A stretch of 41,892 nt of DNA from Nitrospira defluvii (GTDB taxonomy: Bacteria > Nitrospirota > Nitrospiria > Nitrospirales > Nitrospiraceae), in the NCBI GenBank assembly GCA_011525625.1, contig WYAX01000002.1, positions 1 to 41,892 of the forward strand, read 5' to 3'. Below the pieces are notes generated by a model, which ran no database searches, was not told the origin of the DNA, and was given only the letters and a program-made list of their open reading frames with translations. Made by a program: the position numbers and the translations under genes. This document shows positions 6,856-12,487 of this stretch, in pieces; the first letter of the stretch is position 1, and each line of letters begins with the position of its first letter.

Positions 6856-7068
6856 TTAGCCCACAATGGCGCGGACGCGCTTAAAGGCGTAAATCGCCAG
6901 CGCCACGCCAATCAAGGCCGTGGCCCACAAGAGCAGATCGGCCCGCACCGTGGCCACATCCGCCGACACCGGAAACAACTGCGCCTGCGACAGTGCCGGG
7001 ACACCCAAGGCAAACACGAACGCCATGAGCACCCCGCCAAGCCCTTTGACCCAACCCCATCCCTTCAT
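6856..7068 (-). CDS. Inovirus major coat protein (pVIII-like), with signal peptide
   Basis: 70-aa precursor. Residues 1-29 form a signal peptide (MKGWGWVKG, hydrophobic core, ALSQA), leaving a mature protein of about 41 aa: a short amphipathic start (QLFPVSADVATVRAD), a membrane helix (LLLWATALIGVALAIYAF) and a basic tail (KRVRAIVG). This is the charge and length pattern of filamentous-phage major coats, in which the basic end contacts DNA. ATG at 7068 is preceded by aggaggtgccgt, a strong site; an in-frame upstream start at 7104 would spoil the signal peptide. It is followed at once by a terminator. In Ff and CTXphi this gene precedes pIII; here it follows zot. Confidence 0.85.
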   Translation of the reverse strand: MKGWGWVKGLGGVLMAFVFALGVPALSQAQLFPVSADVATVRADLLLWATALIGVALAIYAFKRVRAIVG

Positions 7069-7140
7069 ACGGCACCTCCTTGTGCTATTGGTGGGTCCGT
7101 CCACCCCCGCCGCCGGAAGACTCGCCGACGGTCAAGCGCC

Positions 7141-7248
7141 TCAATAGTTCTGAGGCAGGATCAGTTTGATAATCAGGCCCACGGCAAAGCCGCCCAGCCA
7201 GAAGATCGCGGTGAAATAGGTCATGGCCTCAATCGCCGACAGGTCCAT
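7141..7248 (-). CDS. 35-aa single-span membrane protein of the phage
   Basis: MDLSAIEAMTYFTAIFWLGG then FAVGLIIKLILPQNY: one transmembrane helix (about residues 10-31), no cleavable signal. Start ATG at 7248 follows aggagtgctgt and overlaps the end of zot by 20 bases, so it is coupled to zot. Size and topology fit a minor virion protein of the pVII/pIX type, but there is no sequence recognition to prove it. Confidence 0.6.
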   Translation of the reverse strand: MDLSAIEAMTYFTAIFWLGGFAVGLIIKLILPQNY

Positions 7249-8236
7249 ACAGCACTCCTTCGCCGATGAGCCGCATCGAGCCTTCTTCATAGACTTCCGA
7301 GACCGACACCCCGTAACGTCCGGTAATCTGGGCCGCAGTCAGAATCTCGCCACTGTCCAGCAAGTACCGCCAACCTTGGCGGTCTTTGCTCATGCCTGCA
7401 CCACCGAGGATTCTGACCGGTCGCTTTGGGACAGGTGGAGTCGTTGGTGCGGGTGGTGCCATTCCCAATGGGTTGAGCAGACTGCCAGATCCGAGGACTG
7501 ACGCTCCGACGGTCGTGGATGGAGCGGGAGTTGATCCAGCAGAAGAAGCGGGCTTGCTCGCACTCAACGATGACCATGGCCGCCAGACCATGAGGCCGAT
7601 CGCAAAGAGACCCGCCGCAATGCCGATCGCCACGCGTGCAGACTTAAAGACGGTATGACTCCGCTTCTCCTCTCGAATCGCCGCTGCCGCGTAGCTGGAA
7701 TAGTAGGCGTAGATGGCTGGCGAATAGGTGCCCACGAAGGCTCGAATGACTTCGTTATCCTCGGGGTTGCCCCGAACCTTGCCCTGATACTTTTTAGAGA
7801 GGCCCACAAAGGCCAACTTGCGAAACTTCACCGTGGCTTCAATGAGTCTCGTGACACCTTGGGACATCTGCCGGAAGTCCTGGCTCATGAGCAGAATATC
7901 GACCCCATAATGCCGATGGGTTTCGAGCCAGCGCAGCAGACCCGGTTCGACCTTCTGCATGGAGCGAAAGACGGTTTGTGCTTCGTCGATAATGACGGCT
8001 GAGCCGGGCTCGACGTGCGGAAAGGCCTGGAGGACTTCGACGGAGTCTTTCCAAATCGTGATTTGTTGTTCGAGAGTCTGGAGATCGATACCGGTGAACA
8101 GGGACAACCGATCCAGGTAGATGCCATCGACCGCGATATAGAGCCGTCGGCCTTGTTTGACCCAGGGCAGAAACTTCTCGCAGATCGCGTGATACGACTT
8201 CCCCGAGCCTGGTACCCCTTCATACAGTTCGATCAT
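7229..8236 (-). CDS. zot: Zot/pI-type inovirus assembly ATPase
   Basis: 335 aa starting MIELYEGVPGSGKSYHA. Walker A is GVPGSGKS (7-14) and Walker B is AVIIDEAQ with Asp84/Glu85. LETHRHYGVDILLMSQDFRQ (104-123) is the typical Zot sensor region. A single transmembrane helix (201-218) precedes a Pro/Ser-rich linker and a small C-terminal domain, the topology of gpI/Zot, which sits in the inner membrane and drives phage extrusion. A 33-residue upstream extension is open but ignored, because the ATG at 8236 overlaps the preceding gene's stop (ATGA), has ggag seven bases upstream, and starts the conserved domain directly. No pIV secretin accompanies it, so export probably uses a host secretin, as CTXphi does. 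Confidence 0.9.
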   Translation of the reverse strand: MIELYEGVPGSGKSYHAICEKFLPWVKQGRRLYIAVDGIYLDRLSLFTGIDLQTLEQQITIWKDSVEVLQAFPHVEPGSAVIIDEAQTVFRSMQKVEPGLLRWLETHRHYGVDILLMSQDFRQMSQGVTRLIEATVKFRKLAFVGLSKKYQGKVRGNPEDNEVIRAFVGTYSPAIYAYYSSYAAAAIREEKRSHTVFKSARVAIGIAAGLFAIGLMVWRPWSSLSASKPASSAGSTPAPSTTVGASVLGSGSLLNPLGMAPPAPTTPPVPKRPVRILGGAGMSKDRQGWRYLLDSGEILTAAQITGRYGVSVSEVYEEGSMRLIGEGVLYGPVGD

Positions 8237-8319
8237 CGGAGACTCCGCAGATAGACCCAGATCCACAGCGCTAAGATCACCGTCCAGGCATAGGCCCAGC
8301 CCATCACCAGTTGATTCAT
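8233..8319 (-). CDS. 28-aa single-span membrane protein of the phage
   Basis: MNQLVMGWAYAWTVILALWI then WVYLRSLR: a Trp-rich hydrophobic helix with a basic end. Its ATG overlaps the stop of the pVI-like gene (ATGA) and its stop overlaps the ATG of zot (ATGA), so it sits in an unbroken chain of coupled genes. Too short for homology claims; a pVII/pIX-like minor coat role fits the size. Confidence 0.6.
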   Translation of the reverse strand: MNQLVMGWAYAWTVILALWIWVYLRSLR

Positions 8320-8591
8320 GAGCCCCACCGGACAAATGGGATCGTCTGTAAGATGAACCGGGTCCCCATGGCGCTCGCCACGATGGCCAGCGCCTGACTC
8401 ATGCCCGTCGCGCCCAGCACCCACGCATATTGATCGGGAATGACCGGCAAGGTGAGCCCTGCCGTGCCGATGGTGGCGAGGGTGCTGTCCGCCACGGAGA
8501 GCAGGGAATCCCAGATCCCGAGTCCCCAATCCGTGAGCGAGAAGAAGAACTCCTGCAGCCAGCAATAGATCAGCGTCAGAATGGCCGTCAT
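8316..8591 (-). CDS. pVI-like minor coat protein (DUF2523-like)
   Basis: 91 aa, highly hydrophobic, with about three membrane segments (residues 3-20, 30-50, 60-82). DUF2523/pVI proteins of inoviruses are about 100 aa, hydrophobic, and encoded between the pIII and pI/Zot genes, exactly this position. The start ATG at 8591 overlaps the stop of the pIII-like gene (ATGA) and follows gggaggaggccaaacc. pVI anchors pIII at the virion end and is needed to release the particle. The family call rests on position, size and hydropathy more than on residues. Confidence 0.7.
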   Translation of the reverse strand: MTAILTLIYCWLQEFFFSLTDWGLGIWDSLLSVADSTLATIGTAGLTLPVIPDQYAWVLGATGMSQALAIVASAMGTRFILQTIPFVRWGS

Positions 8592-9856
8592 GTGGTTTGG
8601 CCTCCTCCCACAAAAATAATGCGATAGGCAGCAAAGGACGCGGTCGCGATAACCAAGGTCCGCAGCACGGTGAAAAACCAGGCCCATTGATTGAAGTCCA
8701 CCTGCTGGCTGCCCAATAAGGCCGAAGGCAAGGCAATCACCGGCAAGGTCGAGGGCCAGGTGAGCGACTTCAAGAGATTCAGCGTCCCGAGTAAGCCACT
8801 GGTCGCCCAGATGGTTTGATGCGCTTGCAGGACCGTGCCAAAGGTTCGGCTCTCATGCGAGCCGACCGCACAGGAGGTGGTCGCCTGCGTTTCTTCATGC
8901 TGCGTGGTGGACCCGTCCGGATTCTGGGTTGTCGTCGTCGTCGTGGTCGTTGTCTGCTGCTGCGTATTCTGCTGCGGCGTACTGGCCGGAGGTGGAACCG
9001 TATCCACCACGACGATGTCGCCGGCAGGGACGGGCTTCGGCTTCACGGTTGTCGGCATCTCGGTCGGCGTCACCGCTTGGGAGATGGTCGTATCGGCTGG
9101 CTGTGTGGTGCCAGTGGTTCCGACCGGATTGGTGTGAGCCTCGACGGACTTGGGATCGCTAGCCGGAAGGCCCCCGACGAAGTTCGCCACTTGCTGCTGC
9201 GTGGGCGGAATCACGGCGTCTTGAATCGGTGAGATGGACCCAGGAATTCCCGTTCGATGGCAGACATACAGGCTGTTTCCGCCAACGGCTGGGCCATTCA
9301 CAAAGAAATTGCCGGTAAAGAAGACGGCCGTACTGAGGCTTTGAAACGGCCCCACCACCCAATCATGCTGATACTCGGTATCGACCGCACAGAGCGGCAC
9401 ATTGGTGGCGCTGAATTGAATGGTCGCAGTGGGATAGGCCGGGTTTGGTGGGGTGTTCGTGCCAAAGCCGGGAAAGGTCTGCACACCGGCATTCGTGCTG
9501 GCGACTTGCCACCCGCCCGGCGTCGAGGCGGCTGTTTTCACCGCTGAAAGATCAGACTGGGAGTAGTACATCTGAGCCAGCACCAAACCCGCACTGACCC
9601 CGAGGGCAGCCCATCCAACGGGCCCAGCGACCATGCGCACCGCCATCGAAGCGGCGGAAGGTGCCACGGCTGCTGTAGCAACTTGAGAAGCTAGGGCCGA
9701 GCGTTGCGCAGCGAGATACGCAATGCGTTCGGCTTGCGCGATCACCCGCGAATACTGTGTGCCGGTTTGGGCAAGCGATTCACCGGGTGTCACACAGAAG
9801 GAGACCAAGAGCCCGCAGATGAAGGTGAGGTAACTGGTTAATGAGAGCAGTTTCAC
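8588..9856 (-). CDS. pIII-like receptor-binding/attachment protein
   Basis: 422 aa. A Sec signal peptide (residues 1-29, ending ESLAQ) is followed by an Ala-rich hydrophobic segment, a Cys-containing globular part, a long Pro/Thr/Gln linker with an uninterrupted run of threonines (about residue 300), and a C-terminal domain with a last membrane span (TLVIATASFAAYRIIFVG). This is the domain order of inovirus pIII proteins: exposed adhesin domains, flexible linker, membrane anchor. The start is GTG at 9856, overlapping the stop of the preceding 24-aa gene, with gggag upstream. There is no clear similarity to a named pIII; the receptor-binding part is expected to be strain-specific. Confidence 0.75.
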   Translation of the reverse strand: MKLLSLTSYLTFICGLLVSFCVTPGESLAQTGTQYSRVIAQAERIAYLAAQRSALASQVATAAVAPSAASMAVRMVAGPVGWAALGVSAGLVLAQMYYSQSDLSAVKTAASTPGGWQVASTNAGVQTFPGFGTNTPPNPAYPTATIQFSATNVPLCAVDTEYQHDWVVGPFQSLSTAVFFTGNFFVNGPAVGGNSLYVCHRTGIPGSISPIQDAVIPPTQQQVANFVGGLPASDPKSVEAHTNPVGTTGTTQPADTTISQAVTPTEMPTTVKPKPVPAGDIVVVDTVPPPASTPQQNTQQQTTTTTTTTTQNPDGSTTQHEETQATTSCAVGSHESRTFGTVLQAHQTIWATSGLLGTLNLLKSLTWPSTLPVIALPSALLGSQQVDFNQWAWFFTVLRTLVIATASFAAYRIIFVGGGQTT

Positions 9857-9927
9857 AATCGTCCGACTCCCAAGCCGGTGAGGAAGGCCAGTAACAAGAC
9901 CGCCACGAGAATAATGGTGAGATCCAC
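9853..9927 (-). CDS. 24-aa single-span membrane protein of the phage
   Basis: GTG start at 9927 with a near-ideal ribosome-binding site (ggaggaggaaggcca). The product VDLTIILVAVLLLAFLTGLG then VGRL is one membrane helix with a basic end. Its stop overlaps the GTG of the pIII-like gene. It is in frame with the longer open frame from 10431, but the local ribosome-binding site argues for independent translation. Candidate pVII/pIX-type protein; no homology evidence. Confidence 0.6.
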   Translation of the reverse strand: MDLTIILVAVLLLAFLTGLGVGRL

Positions 9928-10431
9928 TGGCCTTCCTCCTCCTGCCGTTACTTCAGGACTTCCAATCCAGACAAATCGAAGAACACGCGGCCCGTCTGCT
10001 CGAACTTCCGCACTTCGATGGAGGCACGGGCCTGTTTGCCTTCGGCCTGCTTGCAGACCTCGATCAACGGCATTTGATCCTCCGGAATCCCCAACCGGAG
10101 CACTCCCGGATCTTTGCCCTTCACATAAAAATCCACCGATCGGTAAACCTTCCCCTCTCGACTTCTCCGCTCCACATACCCCTGTACCGCGCCCTCCGCT
10201 TTGACTTGCATCGTCAAGACCTCCTGAACAGTGAGTGAATTTCGAGTCAGCCAAGCGCCTGACCCACACGCCCCGGCCTTCTGACCGGGCTTTGGGCTTG
10301 AAACAGAATTCCGAATCGCATGCCGTGCAGCTCAGATACAGGGCTCCCTGTATCCACTTGCACCGACAGCCTCGCGTGCCACATCCTGGACACATCCGTC
10401 GCCAAGACCCGTTATGAAACTCTAAGGACAT
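9853..10431 (-). CDS. Small zinc-ribbon protein; the frame runs on through the ssDNA-binding gene
   Basis: From ATG 10431, overlapping the rep stop by 20 bases, the first 45 residues carry seven cysteines: Cys14, 17, 22, 24, 35, 38 and 43 (CPGCGTRGCRC and LSCTACDSEFC), a zinc-ribbon arrangement. Without this gene the 200 bases between rep and the ssDNA-binding gene would be empty, which is unusual in such compact DNA. The frame has no stop until 9853, so as written the protein is 192 aa and overlaps the ssDNA-binding gene in another frame. Either it is a true overlapping gene with a low-complexity tail, or only the N-terminal part matters. Possible roles are DNA binding or replication control. 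Confidence 0.5.
   Translation of the reverse strand: MSLEFHNGSWRRMCPGCGTRGCRCKWIQGALYLSCTACDSEFCFKPKARSEGRGVWVRRLADSKFTHCSGGLDDASQSGGRGTGVCGAEKSRGEGLPIGGFLCEGQRSGSAPVGDSGGSNAVDRGLQAGRRQTGPCLHRSAEVRADGPRVLRFVWIGSPEVTAGGGRPVDLTIILVAVLLLAFLTGLGVGRL
9948..10211 (-). CDS. Probable ssDNA-binding protein (gpV-like)
   Basis: 87 aa, beginning MQVKAEGAVQGYVERRSREG, then alternating strand-like segments (KVYRSVDFYVKGK, ARASIEVRKFEQ, GRVFFDLSGLEVL) as expected for a small OB-fold. Inoviruses encode an ssDNA-binding protein of 80-115 aa directly after the replication initiator; gpV coats new single strands before assembly. ATG at 10211 was chosen because aggagg lies eight bases upstream; TTG at 10217 is too close to that site. 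It lies between the zinc-ribbon start and the 24-aa membrane gene. The call rests on size, predicted fold pattern and position. Confidence 0.6.
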   Translation of the reverse strand: MQVKAEGAVQGYVERRSREGKVYRSVDFYVKGKDPGVLRLGIPEDQMPLIEVCKQAEGKQARASIEVRKFEQTGRVFFDLSGLEVLK

Positions 10432-11404
10432 AGGGAGTCCCTCGCTTGCGCTGTTTCAGCAACGCGTAATGCTTCTGCGTCCATCGCTTCGTGCCCGCAT
10501 AGATCATTTCCAACAAAAACTGATCGCCGCGACAGGCCACCACCACCGCGAGCATTGGACTGATCGAGTTAGCCAGCCAGGCAGCCACATCGTCGAGGCG
10601 TTGTTGAATGCGTTCGACGACGAGCCGACACCTCATAAAGCCTTCGGTGAGCGCTTTCCACCAACCCACCAGGGGTGCTCGATACTTCTCATAGGATTCA
10701 GCCTCTCGGGTCGTCTCACGAAAATCGACATAGGACCGGAGTACTCCCACGAGAAAGGCCCGCCAGTCTTCGGGATCAAGCGTGCGTAAGGCCTTGGCGC
10801 AGGCTTGGGCTCGATCCTGTTTGAATTCCAGTTCCCATCGGACTCCGTATGAGGCTGCGTCTTCTCGGCCTTTCGCTTGCAGTTCGAGTCGTTTGTCATA
10901 GACGCGGAGCATGCTTTGACTTTCCCGACTGCCGAAGTAGAGCGTTTCTCCAGTTCGAACTCCTTCGCGATGATTGGAGGCTTGAATAACTTTGAATTGT
11001 TTTGAACGACTCACCAGATGTCCGGCCTGCACGGCGAGGCGGACGGTCTCGACTGCGACAGAGGCCTCCCGGTCGTCCAGCGCAACATCGATCCGGGTCA
11101 CATGGCCTTTCTGCGCGAAGATCCAGGCCAGGACCGCCTTCAACTTGTTCTCATCCCACTGAGAGACGATCCCGGCGGATAGATCGACATGCACTTCCTT
11201 CGGATTGCGAGGTGCACCCGTCCCCAATTTGCCGACGCCGCTCTTGCCTTCCGTCATGAGTTGGGCCACGGGGTACCCGCGAAACCCGGTCTCACTCTGG
11301 AACCAGTCGCCACCAATCAGCGTAATCACGTCGGCGATCTCCGCTTTTGGCAGGGTGAACGCCAGCCAATCGATGGTCTGAGTGAATCCTCCGGTAGCGG
11401 TCAT
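10412..11404 (-). CDS. Inovirus replication initiation protein (RstA/gpII-like, Rep_trans family)
   Basis: 330 aa with TIDWLAFT at the start, GHVTRIDVALDD in the middle, and TLYFGSRESQSMLRVYDKRL, the diagnostic GSRxSxxxxRxYDK block of Rep_trans/RstA proteins. It is expected to nick the phage replicative form and initiate rolling-circle replication. It is a full-length homologue of the Rep at 1979-2983. Its ATG overlaps the HTH gene stop (ATGA), so the two are coupled, and the zinc-ribbon gene begins inside its last codons. Upstream of this operon lie the same 10-bp repeats as upstream of the other Rep. Confidence 0.9.
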   Translation of the reverse strand: MTATGGFTQTIDWLAFTLPKAEIADVITLIGGDWFQSETGFRGYPVAQLMTEGKSGVGKLGTGAPRNPKEVHVDLSAGIVSQWDENKLKAVLAWIFAQKGHVTRIDVALDDREASVAVETVRLAVQAGHLVSRSKQFKVIQASNHREGVRTGETLYFGSRESQSMLRVYDKRLELQAKGREDAASYGVRWELEFKQDRAQACAKALRTLDPEDWRAFLVGVLRSYVDFRETTREAESYEKYRAPLVGWWKALTEGFMRCRLVVERIQQRLDDVAAWLANSISPMLAVVVACRGDQFLLEMIYAGTKRWTQKHYALLKQRKRGTPYVLRVS

Positions 11405-11712
11405 TTCTTCCTCCTTGACCTTTGAGCGATAGACGCCCCCGTCTTACCCAGTCGGGGGCGGGTCCGCTGCGCGCGCCGCCGGCGATCGCCGCCGGTCGCG
11501 CTGCGCTGTCCCTGCTTCTTTGTGGACACGACACCGGTCAGACTGTGCCCCTTGGCCTTCAGGGCCTCCTTCACGCGTTCCAGGTCGAAGCGCACAAACC
11601 GACAGAATCGATCCACGGGAATCTCCCCCTTGCGGTAGGCCCGTCGAATCGACTTGGGACTAACTTTGAGCACGGCGGCCAACTCATCCACGGTCAACCA
11701 GGTGTGTTCCAT
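11401..11712 (-). CDS. HTH regulator at the head of the phage operon
   Basis: 103 aa. MEHTWLTVDELAAVLKVSPK starts an HTH_17-type helix-turn-helix, with wing RKGEIPVDRFCRFVRFDLER. The last 40 residues are very basic (KKQGQRSATGGDRRRR... RSRRKK) and may bind nucleic acid on their own. ATG at 11712 follows aaggag. The stop overlaps the rep ATG. Being first in the replication operon, next to the repeat array at 11791-11830, it may be a repressor/activator of early genes. In the small element the HTH gene lies after rep instead. An excisionase-like role is less likely because a separate excisionase sits beside the integrase. Confidence 0.75.
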   Translation of the reverse strand: MEHTWLTVDELAAVLKVSPKSIRRAYRKGEIPVDRFCRFVRFDLERVKEALKAKGHSLTGVVSTKKQGQRSATGGDRRRRAQRTRPRLGKTGASIAQRSRRKK

Positions 11713-11790
11713 CACATCTCCTTTTCGTTACGACGCACGAGGCATGGCCGAACCATACGCATCGGCGTGTGGTGGTGAAAGAGGCCCGTT

Positions 11791-11830
11791 CGTGGACACG
11801 AGGGGACAGGAGGGGACACTGAGGGACAGG
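11791..11830 (-). repeat. Four 10-bp iteron-like repeats upstream of HTH-rep
   Basis: Read on the minus strand, units TGTCCCTC, TGTCCCCT, TGTCCCCT and TGTCCACG recur every 10 bp. They have the same sequence, spacing and orientation towards rep as the array at 1699-1728. About 80 bp upstream of the HTH start. Candidate Rep or repressor binding sites. Confidence 0.6.
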
Positions 11831-12058
11831 AGTTCACAGCGGAAAAAATCTGAAGGCAGAACGTCGTCAGGAGGTATCGGAATGGCATTGCCGCATCACC
11901 ACGCTCTCCTCCTCGTCAATGGCACTCACGCAGGCCGCTCCAGATGCGGCTCTGCCAGCACACCTGCATGTTTGAGCAACACATCCACGCTCACACGCAA
12001 CGTGACGGCGTATCTGCGGTGACTACGTAGATGCAGGTTTCGGCAGCATGATTTCGGC

Positions 12059-12090
12059 AAAAACATGCGACCAGGGCCAAAAAACATGCG
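12059..12090 (+). repeat. Direct repeat AAAAACATGCG, 21 bp apart
   Basis: AAAAACATGCG occurs at 12059-12069 and 12080-12090, two helical turns apart, in the gene-free region. It could be a protein-binding site pair; no function is assigned. Confidence 0.4.
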
Positions 12091-12487
12091 CTAGAGCCGA
12101 ATGGCCCTATGTCGGGCAAGCAGTCACCGCCGTGCCGCGTCAGCCCGAGAGCGGCCATCACAGCTCTGCAAGTGAAATGCGAACGAGGGCCAGCCTGTAA
12201 CGGCTCGAAATTGCGCGAGTTCTCATAGAGAGCGGATTGGGGAACTCAGGCGGGCGCAAAAAACGGTCGCTGGCCGTCGAAATTTGACAGGCTGGGTGGA
12301 ATCGGCCCCATGAGGCAGTTTCTCTGACATGGTTGACTGGAACGCCGGATGAAACATTTTCACATTTTCCTGTGGCGATTCCACGTTGGATGGTATTCAA
12401 GCGAATCTACGTAGTGCAAGAACGCAGACAGTTGAGAATACATTCATGATTCCAGATTCGTGTCCATCTCGGAGAGGAGCGCTCATT

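Larger units (their letters stand above)
11713..12487. other. Control region between the phage operon and the RHS gene
   Basis: 775 bases without a convincing gene. It holds the iteron-like array (11791-11830), direct repeats at 12059-12090 and an 11-bp inverted repeat, ACTACGTAGAT at 12022-12032 against 12405-12415. The RHS ribosome-binding site (ggagaggag) is at 12471-12479. An open frame on the plus strand (11654-12022) has no protein-like character. Confidence 0.5.

Noticed and set aside
7229..8335. Longer start for the Zot protein
   Set aside because: The 33 extra residues cover the upstream 28-aa gene, while ATG 8236 has its own ribosome-binding site and begins the conserved domain.
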